From positions 3,128,501 through 3,192,500 of the forward strand of contig CATNEN010000011.1 in NCBI GenBank assembly GCA_950097015.1: DNA of 64,000 bases, written 5' to 3'. Made by a program: the position numbers and the translations under genes. Under the pieces are notes generated by a model that did no database searches, was not told the DNA's origin, and saw nothing but the letters and a program-made list of their open reading frames with translations. The DNA is from Macrostomum hystrix (lineage: Eukaryota > Platyhelminthes > Macrostomidae). Positions 1 through 11,818 of the stretch are shown piece by piece (position 1 is the first letter of the stretch; each line of letters starts with the position of its first letter).

Positions 1-41
1 TTCGGAATGTTTAGAATGAAAATTCTGAATTTTAACTCTAG

Positions 42-2731
42 ATCAACGAATCACTTGGAATTTCACCAATTGGACGGGCGTTGCGTCGTCGGGATCGTTC
101 AGTGTCACAGTCGACCCCGGGATGGGCATCGGCTCTGTTCGATGCAGCGTAAAGAACGAATGCGGCGAATACCTTCCCATCCGCAGCTTTAAACTGGTTT
201 CCAAGAGAAACGAGGCGGTCTTTAATTCTGACCCAACAGCGGCTCCTGAAAGTTGTGTTTCCGAGGTCTTGTGCAAGTTTTCAGCACCGAACGGTTGGAC
301 TCGGGACAGTTCTGTTAGAAATCTGACTGGTGAGGGATAAAGCATTATTCGTTCGTTGAGTTCAAGCCTTGTTTCCATGTACATTCTAATCGTTTATAGT
401 AACTCCTAACATACGACTAGAAATTTCAGTATTAACCGTACCGCTGAGGTATTTCAAATACCCACTGCCTACTTCACGATACCTCCCCTACCAAATGACC
501 GATTTTGAATCAGTGAAAGTCCGTTATTTAAATCAAAATCTTCTGACCTTTACGATGAACTAACTTTTGAAGCCATAGGAGTTAGCAAAGTTGAGATATT
601 CAGCGTCGAAGACCCTGGTGGCAAGGACTTATAAGATTGCCCTGTATAATCAATCATCTTTGACGTATTGGTTAAAAAGTGTATAAATTAACAATATAAC
701 TTATAGAATATAGTCAACAATAATGGCCGAGATACAAGCATCCTTGTAATTACATGATAAGATTATTAAGCAGAAAATGTTTTCCTGTATTGGTGGGTTT
801 TGCCACCATACAATCCGAACATAATCGTTGAATATCTTGACGATGCTGATGCTTTGTGATTCTGGAAGTTGTCTCATCGGATAAAGCGGTAAAATTTCGA
901 CCGTATTATTGACTTTTATGGCGATTGGTTGAATATTTTATGGGATACAGAAAAAATGCGCGTATTTGAAATGCCGCCGTTGTCTTTCTAACATACATGA
1001 AAGTCGTGTTTTTTCTATAAACGCCTTTAGGTAAAACGCGAAGAGCTTTTTACTAAATCTTCGTGTTTTTTCCAAACAAATTTTTAGCTCAACCAAGAGC
1101 TGTCACGATTAGTTTGATCGATGAAGCCTCTTGGTCCCCATCGGGATTTCGAACTTTTGTTGCTATATCCGACAATGTCTGCCCAACAGTGCAGCACTAC
1201 TGCGAGATTTCGTCTTCTAATGAAAGTTCTCAGCCTACGGATGTCATCAGCATTGTGAGCGCAATTTATCGTTGCTGCTGCTCAGTTGTATTTTTTCGTC
1301 AAAGTTAACTTATTACAAATTCAAGTTTTCTTAATTTTTTCAAATACTTTCGATCAGTTTTGCTAATGGGAAATAGTGCTATAGGCCTAATTTCTTTGCA
1401 ATGTCTTTATACCAATGATACCACCAAAGTTGTTAAAAGCCCTTTATTGATCTCACTGCTGCTGTCTCAATTTTAGTAGATGTTTAAACTGGCGGTCCTT
1501 AAATGGGCCGTTTAACTCTTCAATCTGGTAGCGTATGTATTGCACGAGCGGTAATTAGGCAACTGTATGCGTTTCCAGTCAATTAGGCGTCCCCGAGATT
1601 AGAGTTTAGCAGTTCCCCTTTTGTAATATTATTGGTATAAATCTGAGTATAATTCTTAGTACGATTCTTAGTAAAGTTCTTAGTATTGGTTCTTAGTATA
1701 GTTCTTAGTATAGTTCTTAGTATGGTTCTTAGAATGGTTCTTAAAATAGTTCTTAGAATGGTTCTGAGTATGTTTCTCAATATTCTCGTTTCTTAAAATA
1801 AATAACGCAATATAGTTCTTTCACAAGGCACTCATTTTATATCTTGAACAAACCCTTGCATTTCTAGCGAAGAATTCCGGCAAATTCTTCCTGTGGGACA
1901 GCAAGCTACAAACTGCGAACTATATTTTCGGTGCCAAAGAACGTCACAGTTCTTGAGAACTCTTATATTAAATGCGAAAAAACTGGCGGCGAGTTCGAAG
2001 TACAGCTGCTAAAAAGTGATGGTAATTGAAACACTTAAAACTTCCTTGTTTATCATTTTTTGCTGGAGGGCGCAGGTATATTTGCAGGTATTGGCACATC
2101 ATAGGTGAAAAAAGACCTGCAGCCAGCGAGGAGGCAATTCTGCCTATTTCGCTGGCTCCTGAGCACACACGCACACAGATATACGTACACATGCACACAT
2201 ACACAGGTATGACTTTTTCATCGTCAGACAGTGTACTTGTTAGTCCCTCACTGTGCCTTGCTAGAGGTTGGCCCTCAAGGGCGTGCATTGCACGACAAGC
2301 TGCGCCCAAGCTTTCTCTCCGCGGCTGCGCCCAAATGAATGCGGCCTCACCGCGGATTTTCAGCCCGCAGACACGCAGAGCGACTTGAAAAAATACACAG
2401 TGGTCAACGAAGCTTGCTGTTGCCTCTTTCAATCACTGGCTTCAGCTTGTTCACTGCTGTCACATCAGTCCTGGTGGTTGTGACCCTAGTCAGACGACGT
2501 CGTGCCAACACTGCAGCTGCGGTGTCATATCACAGTGGTAACAAAGCAACTGGTGGAAAAACTTCTGGTAGGGCAGTAGAGGCGAATTGTCTTCGCGCAC
2601 AGAATGAATTGGTAGGAATAACATTATTTTCATTAAAACAAAGCATTTTTTAACGATTTAAATTTCGTTCTAAAAAATGAAACGTTAATTTTTAGTACGT
2701 CTGCGACAGTTTGGAGGTCTACGTTGCGTGA
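42..2731 (+). CDS. CUB/module receptor, copy 1 (last five exons only)
   Basis: This is the 3' part of a spliced gene whose 5' exons lie outside the window. The exons read by hand are 42-329, 1088-1254, 1868-2021, 2364-2611 and 2696-2731. All have AG/GT borders and compatible phases (1-1, 1-0, 0-1, 1-0, 0-stop). The first three encode extracellular cysteine-containing modules. The fourth encodes a hydrophobic helix (LLLPLSITGFSLF onward, about 26 residues) followed by RRRR, a type I membrane anchor. The last encodes a short tail, YVCDSLEVYVA, then TGA. The same exons, order and phases recur at 35191-37617 in the complete copy, so this is a direct duplicate. A 12-bp minisatellite lengthens the second intron. 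Upstream of the transmembrane exon, a deletion has brought a SINE to the splice acceptor. No in-frame stops are seen, so it may be functional. Family function is not recognised. Confidence 0.72.
1650..1790 (+). repeat. 12-bp minisatellite, gttcttagtata units
   Basis: About twelve imperfect tandem units of gttcttagtata/gttcttagaatg lie within the intron between exons 1088-1254 and 1868-2021. The matching intron in the other receptor copy (36404-36523) is only 120 bp and lacks the array. The expansion or insertion therefore postdates the duplication, or was lost from copy 2. Confidence 0.85.
2095..2361 (-). mobile_element. tRNA-derived SINE, family 2 (truncated head)
   Basis: Reverse-oriented copy of the SINE seen complete at 48759-49086: body with gccagcgaggaggcaattctg, a CA-rich tract, and the cgcggctgcgcccaaatgaa box. 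Its tRNA-like head is missing. The sequence passes directly from ccgcgg into the attttcag acceptor of the transmembrane exon. The copy at 36750-37095 keeps the head and about 200 further bases. Confidence 0.7.
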
Positions 2732-2944
2732 CGACGCCATCTTACAAGCATACAAACCGGAATTGTTTAAAGCTAAAATAATTGCTCTTATTACACAAGC
2801 ATGCACCTTAATCCAAAATGTTTCTATAAAAAAGTGTGCACATTTACTCATTATTATAAGAAAAGTTTGTAAGTAGTTTTATGTTTTGTATTATCACTAT
2901 TTAAATTACTCGATCGTATCAATATGAATAAATTGGAGAAGCAG

Positions 2945-3275
2945 CCTAGTGGGGTACCGCATGATCGGACTGATGAATCGATAACTGCACTGGGGGTTCG
3001 ATTCCCGATTCCACTGAAAATTACTGTATTCTTTAGTATAAAACACTTTTAACTCTGCATTGCTTCAGTTCACCCAGCTGTTAAGTGAATACCTGGAACT
3101 ACTAAATACTGAGTATATATATTAAAGTCCATGATGGATACCAGCTGGTAAATGGATAACTGATTGTAACAAAGAGTCCCCATACGAATTCCTGTAGTGA
3201 ACACGCAGTCGTATGCAGCCTTCAGATATGCCGCGCAATATCCGTGACTGGGCCTGCAGTTGTAATCAGTTATTA
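2945..3275 (+). mobile_element. tRNA-derived SINE, family 1
   Basis: The head resembles a tRNA: agcctagtggggtaccgcat, then box-B-like gggttcgattccc. A conserved body follows (cattgcttcagttcacccag, gctgttaagt, ccgcgcaatatcc) and an ATT-rich tail. It is shared with the duplicate locus at 37835-38215, so it was present before the duplication. Confidence 0.75.
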
Positions 3276-3623
3276 TTAGCATTATTAATATTCAATAATA
3301 CTTTTGTATGTAGTCTTTTAAATCGCGTAGCTCTATAAATTACTGCCCATTTCCGGGCTTCGATCCTGTACTTCAATTTCAAAGTGTAGAACGTGTATAT
3401 CATGCTTCGTTTCTTTGTTTAAATCACTATACAGCATTTATTCAGTGCAAAATTGGAGTACTACGAAATTAACGTAATATTTTGCGCGTTTATGTGAATG
3501 CGGCTTAAGACAGATTTTTTTATTAGCTTTCTGCACTCGAGTGCCTTCATGGGGAGCCTTCATATAAGAATACGATTTACTGCAGACCACACGATCCGCG
3601 AAATGTATATCAATTTTACCTTG

Positions 3624-4175
3624 GCCCGGCTTGGCGTGGGTGACTTTTAGCAAAAAAACACGTGTCTAAAAATAAGTATTGAATAATAACACGGGGAGAT
3701 AGTAGGGAAAACAAGCTGACACTACACAGTAGCCCTTATTTTAGGCATGCGTCATGCTAAGGGTTTGCAAATGCCAATTTTTTTTGCAGCAAATATGTGA
3801 TTCAGATTTTGAGCACCTCTAGAGCGCAGTTTAACACTGCAAAAGAAAAAATTTGCTAAGGAAAAATTAGCAGATAAAATATGTGTCGAATCTTTAATGT
3901 GTTGTCATACATTTTACATGAAAACTCAACAAGCAACTCCATTGAATTAATTGGCAGTTATTAGCCAATAGTGGAGTTCCCATGCATGACAGTCATGCAT
4001 GACTGTGACCGTATACTTGATCATGAAATGAAATGTAATAATAAATGAAATTTGACATGAAATTTTATACACATCTTGACGCATGTCTCTGCTACACAAT
4101 GACACCTCAGACACACAAATTAGTCAAGTATTTTTCAGAAAGTACTCATTTAACGCGTGCTTTCTCTGCTTCTTT
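3624..4175. other. AT-rich spacer with arm of an older repeat
   Basis: No gene is visible. Bases about 4055-4175 (cacctcagacacacaaatta, agtcaagta) are an inverted copy of 17345-17470 and also match 20560-20680. About 3998-4040 (gactgtgaccgtatac) matches the reverse complement of about 20483-20520. This is therefore part of an older dispersed element into which, or beside which, the long-TIR transposon landed. Confidence 0.6.
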
Positions 4176-6987
4176 GACTGACATGTCCGTAGCCGCCTTC
4201 CAGCCGCACCGAAATTTTAAATGAGTGCCCCAGGTGTAATTTTAATAAAAATAAATCACACATGCTCTTAATTTATTGCCCCAAAACATGTTTCGCATGG
4301 TCGATGCTGTTTCTATGAAAATCTGACAGTGAAAGTTGGCTTTAGGGCGGCTGAAGGGCGGCTGGAAGGGGGCTAGAGAATATCGCTCTGTATTGGCGCA
4401 GTAAAATTGTGCCCCAAATGGAAAAAAATTTGAATGAAGTCTTAACTTTAATATGCACAATAAACTTTGGTTGATTGGCTTTTATTTATTAGAGAAGTGT
4501 GACCTTTAGTTTGAAATTCAGCATTCCAATAGGTAAAAGCGTGCCCCAACCATTTTCTTGACTAACGGCTAATGCCCCAATGCGGTAAAAAGAAGCAGGG
4601 TCAAAATTTTACTGTATATGTAAATTTCTGTACATGCCCCACAATTTCCAAATGAGTGGCGAAGTGAAATAACTTGATTGTCACTCAGACACCAGTCATT
4701 ACGACTTACAGTTGAGATTACGACTTTGCAATCGTAAAAAATAAATTCTAACTTGTTGCAAAGCTTGAGCAACGTGCTCGATCTGATGCAGACCTATATG
4801 GCTATATGTCACGTTTTAATTTTAGTTTTCCTAGTTTCTAGTTTTCAGGTTTTAATACCAGTTTTCACCGACAAGTTTTTAAACTTATCAGAATGTAACT
4901 GCCCCACAGACTGTTTAATTGGCAGCAAAAATTAAGAGCTCTTAGTCTTAGTCTTGTTACAAATATATAATTTATATCACTCATGCATAATTTATATCAC
5001 TCATGCAGGTCATGGACCAATACTAATAGACTAATGGACCAATTCATAAATTACTATCAATGTGACAATGCCCATGTTGATAGATATGTAATTGTATGTG
5101 TCCTTTAGAAATATTAAAAACTGGCATGACAATTGTCACTTTAAGATTGTAATCAAATCACTCAATATATTATATAATCTATATCTATGCCTATGTATAT
5201 TAACACTCAGTAATAATAATATTTCAAACAATAATAGCTAGCTATGGGCATGGCTATATATACAGAATTCTACATATGCACCTTCTTATGAATTATGTCA
5301 GGACATATGACTCGAATTTATTCAGGATATGATGCATGCAACTAGAGGAGCTTTATATTAAATCCAACTTTATTGTCACTTTTCTAAACAATTAACAAAG
5401 TAATAATAATACTAGGCCTAATAGCTAGACTAGCTATTGATATTAAAAAATACAAAAGTCTAGTAGCTATTTACAATCTATTTTCTATTTTCTATTTCTA
5501 TTCTATTTACAAGTTAGGCCTTGATGCCTTACAAGCTAAGTATTACCATTAGCTTCGATATAGTTAGAACGCTTCTCTTTTACTCATTCCTAGCTAACTA
5601 ACTTGGAAAAAATAAGTTCAATAGGCAAAACTTTTAGTCTTTTTTTAATTAATATACATATTGCTATGGCACATTTTTAATACACTTGTTTGAGTTACAG
5701 GTCTGGAATGTAATATATTCTTTAAATCAATAACAAAAATAATTGTATCAATCTCCAAATTATATTTGATAGATAACTCATATTCACAAAATCTGTCTCT
5801 GTGTATAATATACACTCAACATCAAGTGCTTCCATGTTAGTTTCACTCGTGCCTTTTAAGTTTTATATCTCAGTAATGTATATCATATAAACATGATAAT
5901 TCATGTTTTTCAAGTTTCTTCTCAATATCTGCTACTTCCACTCATGTCCTTTCATATCTGAGTAATGTATATCATATAAACATGATAATTCATGTTTTTC
6001 AAGTTTCTTGTCAATATCTGCTAGTTCCACTCATGTCCTTTCATATCTGAGTAATGTATATCATATAAACATGATAATTCATGTTTTTCAAGTTTCTTCT
6101 TAATATCTGCTAGTTCCACTCATGTCCTTTCATATCTGAGTAATGTATATCATATAAACATGATAATTCATGTTTTTCAAGTTTCTTCTCAATATCTGCT
6201 ACTTCCACTCATGTCCTTTCACATCTGAGTAATGTATATCATATAAACATGATAATTCATGTTTTTCAAGTTTCTTGTCAATATCTGCTAGTTCCACTCA
6301 TGTCCTTTCATATCTGAGTAATGTATATCATATAAACATGATAATTCATGTTTTTCAAGTTTCTTCTCAATATCTGCTACTTCCACTCATGTCCTTTCAT
6401 ATCTGAGTAATGTATATCATATAAACATGATAATTCATGTTTTTCAAGTTTCATCTCAATATCTGCTACTTCCACTCATGTCCTTTCATATCTGAGTAAT
6501 GTATATCATATAAACATGATAATTCATGTTTTTCAAGTTTCCTCTTAATATCTGCTAGTTCCACTCATGTCCTTTCATATCTGAGTAATGTATATCATAT
6601 AAACATGATAATTCATGTTTTTCAAGTTTCTTCTCAATATCTGCTACTTCCACTCATGTCCTTTCATATCTGAGTAATGTATATCATATAAACATGATAA
6701 TTCATGTTTTTCAAGTTTCTTCTCAATATCTGCTACTTCCACTCATGTCCTTTCATATCTGAGTAATGTATATCATATAAACATGATAATTCATGTTTTT
6801 CAAGTTTCTTCTCAATATCTGCTACTTCCACTCATGTCCTTTCACATCTGAGTAATGTATATCATATAAACATGAAAATTCATGTTTTTCAAGTTTCTTC
6901 TTAATATCTGCTAGTTCCACTCATGTCCTTTCATATCTGAGTAATGTATATCATATAAACATGATAATTCATGTTTTTCAAGTTTCT
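4176..6987 (+). repeat. Left terminal inverted repeat arm
   Basis: The arm of about 2.8 kb has an outer GC-richer part with gccgccttccagccgc and gggcggctgaagggcggctg, a unique AT-rich middle, and an inner array of 89-bp repeats. It pairs with 13470-15795. It differs mainly in the number of 89-bp units (about twelve here, about seven on the right). Confidence 0.88.
5877..6987 (+). repeat. 89-bp subterminal tandem array, left
   Basis: About twelve tandem 89-bp units, each with ctcatgtcctttcatatctg, agtaatgtatatcatataaa and catgataattcatgtttttc, plus small sequence variants (ctcaatatctgctacttcc or ttaatatctgctagttcc). Each unit contains the short palindrome-like catgataattcatg. It lies at the inner edge of the arm, just upstream of the transposase gene, where subterminal transposase-binding sites or a promoter would be expected. 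Confidence 0.9.
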
Positions 6988-7084
6988 ATGATGTGTATCA
7001 TATTAGCACTCAAGGATGCAAACAAAGCCTCTATGATTATTGCATTTCAGGCCTTTCAAGTGATTGTCGATATTGTCACTTACC

Positions 7085-10000
7085 ATGAATTTCACTAGCT
7101 CAGTGACCCTGGAAGACATCAAGAAGGTCATTGTATCTGGTCAGGTTGATGTTGCTGAGTTTTCCGCTGGGATTCCTACTTGGCGTAATGCGAATGGCAT
7201 ACTTCAGAGACTTGCTGATTTACTTGGTCTTGATGGCACTAACGAATCAAGTCGCAGATGGCTCTATGACAAATTCAGAAGAAGCAATATCATCGCTGAA
7301 GTTCAGGCTGTCATCACCGGATATTCTTTGAGTGAGATACCGAGCAATACAGCGTAAGTATTGCTTTTTTGATGCGCTCTTACTTTGGCTTTTCTTATAC
7401 ATAGTCATCTATAATTTCGCCTTCTTCGTTTTGATTTCAGGTCTTCCAGCAGTACAACAGCTGAAACGCAATTACACCAAAGCTTCGTTGACATTGACCA
7501 CGTTTTCGATGGTAGTGGCAATCTGAAAAAGAGCTGGCACGACTATGTTCTTCTGTCGTTCTCTTCATCACTTAAGTGCACCCTGTGTATGCGCAGGCAT
7601 AAGCACAATGCAGGCTACATATCTGCAGATGTTTACTGCAATGTTGATGGTTGCACTGGCCTATTCCGTTTGAAAGTGCTCCACTCTGGAAACAGGTTGC
7701 TCTGTTCGCTTGAAGTCAAAACGAATCCTACTAAGCATGCTACCAAGGCACGTCCTCTATGTGGGGAGCGACGTATTGAATTGGCCAAAAGAGTTTGCTC
7801 TTCAAGTGCCACGCGGGTAAGGGCAGAAATCGCAGCAGATGAGGACACTCGGTTGTTGCCATCTCCTAATGTACTACGAATTGCTGCGAGTAGGCAACGA
7901 CATCAGGACCGGCAGTCGTCTGATACTCTGCTGGATCTTATTATTCAAGGACAGAGCATGCAACCTGCTTACGCAAGGAATGTCTGTGTGCAATTTGGCG
8001 CATCGGAACCCCAATTCGTGCCTCTTTGGTTGAACAGTGCTTTTGAAGTGTTGCGTTCGATGCAAGCGAACAGTAAGCCAATCGTACTGGGCATGGATTC
8101 AACCGGAGCGCCTATTTCAAAACCCAAAGACAGTCAGCAGAAGGATGTTTACTACCACGCTGTGGTACTGCGTCATCCTCAAACTGGAGCGCAACCCGTT
8201 GCCGTTATGGAACTTTTATCGTCTTCGCAGACGGGAACAACTTTAAAGTTTGTATTTGACTCCTGGATCACGGCAGCAAGATTATCAGTAAAAAATCTTC
8301 GCGTGGCTCAGGTCACCCTCGATTTTAATTTGCCTACTTTGCGGGCTCTCCTTATGGGCATTCACGGGATGGAAATCATTCCTTTTCTGCGGCACTGCTA
8401 TGCCGTTCTATCGTTTAAATTAAGCTATCAAGAACTGCAGAAATTTACGTTGATCGGCTTCGGCCGGAGCCATATCATGCGCGAGTTTTGTGATTGGCCT
8501 GATGTGGCGAATTGCAGGAATCCGGAAGCCAGGAATGGTTGGAAGCATTTCTTCGGTGCCTTGCTACGATGCACCAGCTTGCACCAGGTACAGCAAGTGT
8601 ACAAAAGCTTTCTACGGCTTCTGCTTTGCCCATCCCGGAGGAGTGTCGACTCGTCACTCGCTCTTCTGCACGCAGCCGCTGCAGATCAACTTGAAGACGG
8701 AGTTTTCGTTCCACCCGAAAGTTTCATGTACGTAATGCCGGATACGACATTGAAGAGAGCTTCGCCATTCTTCCATCTAGCGGATGCATTGCACAATGAG
8801 GTGAAAGCTAGTGCCGAAGCACAAGTTGTTCAAAGTGAGAGTGAACTGACACCAGATCCGAATCCGTACTACTGCCCCAGTCTCGCTGGTAAACTTACCA
8901 ATGTTGTGATGCCATACCTGCCACTTTGGTGCGGTATCATGCTGGATCCCGTGAGATATGCTGCGTCCAATAGCGGTGCATTCAAAAGTGTTTCTCGTGA
9001 CGCTGAGGGATTCACGGAAGGCCACACGGAGCTCTGGATGAATATCGTTAAAAACCTGCTTCACGGGGGTCGGGACAGCTCCATGAGGAACTTCTTGGCT
9101 AACCAAAGTCGGTTCCTGCAGGGGTTGCATCGGATCTTTATGGAACTTCCAGAGACTTCCAGTCACACCGCCGACGAGCAGTCAGAGAACTCCAGTTCCA
9201 GTCACCCTGAGCAGCCAGAGACTTCTAGTCACACCGACGAGCAGTCAGAGAACTCCAGTTCCAGTCACCCTGAGCAGCCAGAGACTTCTAGTCACACCGA
9301 CGAGCAGTCAGAGAATCCCAGTTCCAGTCACCCCGATCAGCCTGAAATCGATGGCGATGCTCGTATTTCTAACTTACAGGGCTCCTGTTCTTTCAGGAAC
9401 CCTTTCACATCAATGCTAAATGACCACGAAGCGACTGAAGAAACTTCGCTGAGCTCCGAGGTAGTTAATAAAAAACGAAGGGTCACTTCAGGACGCTACA
9501 CTGCAGCTACGACGCGTGTTCTCCTTCGAGACCTAACAAATCATGCACAGGAACAATTTACTCTTCTAAAAAATGGTGGCCGCTCGACCAGTGTACCTTT
9601 TAATGGGAAACTCGTAACAGTAATGCTGCACAACACTTGTACTGTTGATGGGTTCCTCACTGGTATTGCATTTGCATATAGAGATCGCGAGACATTCCGT
9701 GAAGCCATTTTGGCGTCTCGACTTCAAGATCTTCATCGGCTAGGCCGGTACTGCAGAGAAGCTACCGCTAGCCGCACCGATCAAGAAGCCATGCATGCCC
9801 GTGCTACACTGATAGTACAAACAGAGTCATTCTGGCGCAAAGGCTTTCTGCGTTGGCGGCGAAACGGTAGCAGCATCGTTGACGGAAATCTCGAAAGCAG
9901 CGAACTGGACATAGTTCTGGAGTTACTTGGAAATAGCCATTTATTCCTGATAAGAAGCATCTGCCGCAACGATGCCTGCCGCCATCGACAACTGGAATCA

Positions 10001-10389
10001 TTTTTTTCTGGGCTTGTAATCCAACACGAGGAAGGGCCAATCGAGTCACCCTACAGCTTTATCTGCACTGTTTTCCGTGAGTCTGGCGTTCGGGAATGCT
10101 GCCACTGCAACAGTTTGCGAGATGTATTGCCACCGACGTACTCCTCAGAATTGCCTCCGCTGCTTGTTGTTGCTGTACCCGACTCTGTCGATAGAACTGT
10201 TCGAGTCTCATTGGGAGAACGAGAGGTAACTCCCTTTCGAAACAGCCCTGCTCGGTGAGTTCTTGCACTCTATATATGTACTCTACTATCGTCTGATTAC
10301 TTGTGTCACCTAGCTAATGCAGGGCTGCTGTGCTGGACCCGAAAAAGGAAGTGTCAAGTACTTGTAGTTTTTATATACACTGTCGATAA
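7085..10389 (+). CDS. Putative transposase of the long-TIR element (3 exons, 1049 aa)
   Basis: Exons: 7085-7353, 7441-10254, 10323-10389, with AG/GT borders and phases 2, 2. The start is the first ATG of an open stretch (taccATGaa), after a possible 5' UTR acceptor at about 7050. Residues around 135-165 form a Cys/His zinc-finger-like cluster (KCTLCMRRHKH, then CNVDGC), typical of transposase DNA-binding regions. The middle has GMDSTGAPISKP and AQVTLDFNLPTLRALLMGIH, plausible first and second acidic residues of a DDE/DDD core. Later, GHTELWMNIVKNLLHG matches the post-catalytic pattern of MULE/KDZ-like proteins. Then come three near-identical ETSSH-DEQSENSSSSHPEQP repeats. The C-terminal domain contains VMLHNTCTVDGFL, resembling an 'NTC-x-D' cysteine motif of a putative protease-like module. 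It is intact, with no stops or frameshifts. The superfamily assignment is inference. Confidence 0.72.
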
Positions 10390-11818
10390 ATATTATTTTA
10401 CTTATTGGTAAAAAATATCAAGGGTACCTGTAAGGCCGTAGTCCCTAAAGCGTTGAGTAGTCCGAGTAAAGCTACGAGTACAATTTTTATGCTGTCAGAC
10501 GGAGAACACATTTGCGGTTCTAGATATTGACTTTACTAGAAATAGACACAAATTTTTGTTCAATAAGTAACTTGTTTATTAAATTAAATGTATCATTATG
10601 TTACGTAAAACTAAATTTTTTATAGATACAGACTGTTCTGCTCGACATACTTTCAAGCAGAGCGTGCGCACTGGGTAGCAACTATACATTCTGACGATGG
10701 TAGCGTCCTAAACTATGACGACCTCGGGACTACCAGTGGTGCGCTGCGACGGCAACGAAATGTAGGTCGCCTAAACCTGGCGATGTACGCTTTGTTTTAA
10801 ATATGTTCGCTAGTGCTTGGATAAGCTACGGGTTTTCGCTTTACCAGTGCCTACTCATGTCTGATGTCATACCATGCACCCACATGAAGGCGTCTTCCCG
10901 CCGCACCCTGCTTAAATGGCAAAATGTCTGTCTCTGCGCCTTTTCTTATTCTTTTCGTCACATCACTGCTTTTACTTTCTTTTCTATATAAATGACCCAG
11001 ATATGTATCATAATTTTTGCGGCTACTAATCCTACTAATCCAGTTATCGTTTTGTTAAGTAGTTTGTCGTTGCCACTAGATCATCGGTTCCTACAATATT
11101 TTTAATATCTCTTATAAACAGGATTGATTAGTCAGGGTGCACACGAAACATTCTGCACATTAATCGATTAACCTTTTAACTGACTATGAATCCGTTGGCA
11201 TGACTTCTTAGGATAGGAAGGCTTTATTGTGCTTGATAGCGCCTGATTTTACTATCTTTTTTATTAAATAGCAATGTAGTACGCTCGTGCGCCTTGTATG
11301 TATTGTTTTACCTTGTATGCCCAAGGTGTTGATCATTATTGAACTTACCATCGGGCCTCAAATGCATAAGGCAAGTTCATAAGATAAATTCAAGTTCCGG
11401 TTCTGAATATTTTCCAATCAGATTTTGACGGTCCGACTCGTTTATTCGTTTTGTCAGTAGTCATAAACATAATATACGAGTACTATAGAATAGAATAGAA
11501 TATAATAATGGAGAGCTCACACGGTTAAACATTTCACCTTACGATCAAGTCGTCAAACATTGTACGCTCGTATATCAAAACACATCAAAGCGAAAGCTAA
11601 ATAAAAAAGTGTAGTACTATTGGTATCAGGGGTCCGCTATCTCCTGCGTAAGATCGTATGGCAACTCGTACGCATAAACATGAAGCATAAGGAGTACATC
11701 CCTTAATTGACATTGAGCTATTGAGTTAAATTCACAAGTTTCGATTGCACAAAAGCGCATTCATATGGTTCGCAAAAATCATCAAATTATTCTCGTCCCT
11801 GCAATTAGCAACATAAGT
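10390..11818. other. Transposon interior without a recognisable gene
   Basis: This is the convergent 3' spacer between the two genes of the long-TIR element. Only short chance reading frames are present, plus a brief tagaatagaatagaat microsatellite near 11490. Nothing else is supported. Confidence 0.5.

Larger units (their letters stand above)
1..3623 (+). repeat. 3' half of a segmental duplication (partner 35150-38553)
   Basis: Exons, introns, two SINEs and 3' flank of this stretch are nearly identical to 35150-38553 in the same orientation. The match runs from the first base of the window, so the true 5' limit is outside. It fades just after the block ending in ccacacgatccgcg. Length differences come from a minisatellite insertion in copy 1 (about 1310-1830), a deletion of SINE sequence near 2360 in copy 1, and small indels. 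Confidence 0.9.

Noticed and set aside
4242-4935. Small identical frames in both TIR arms as real genes
   Set aside because: They are identical because the arms are identical, and they show no start context, domain or codon bias.
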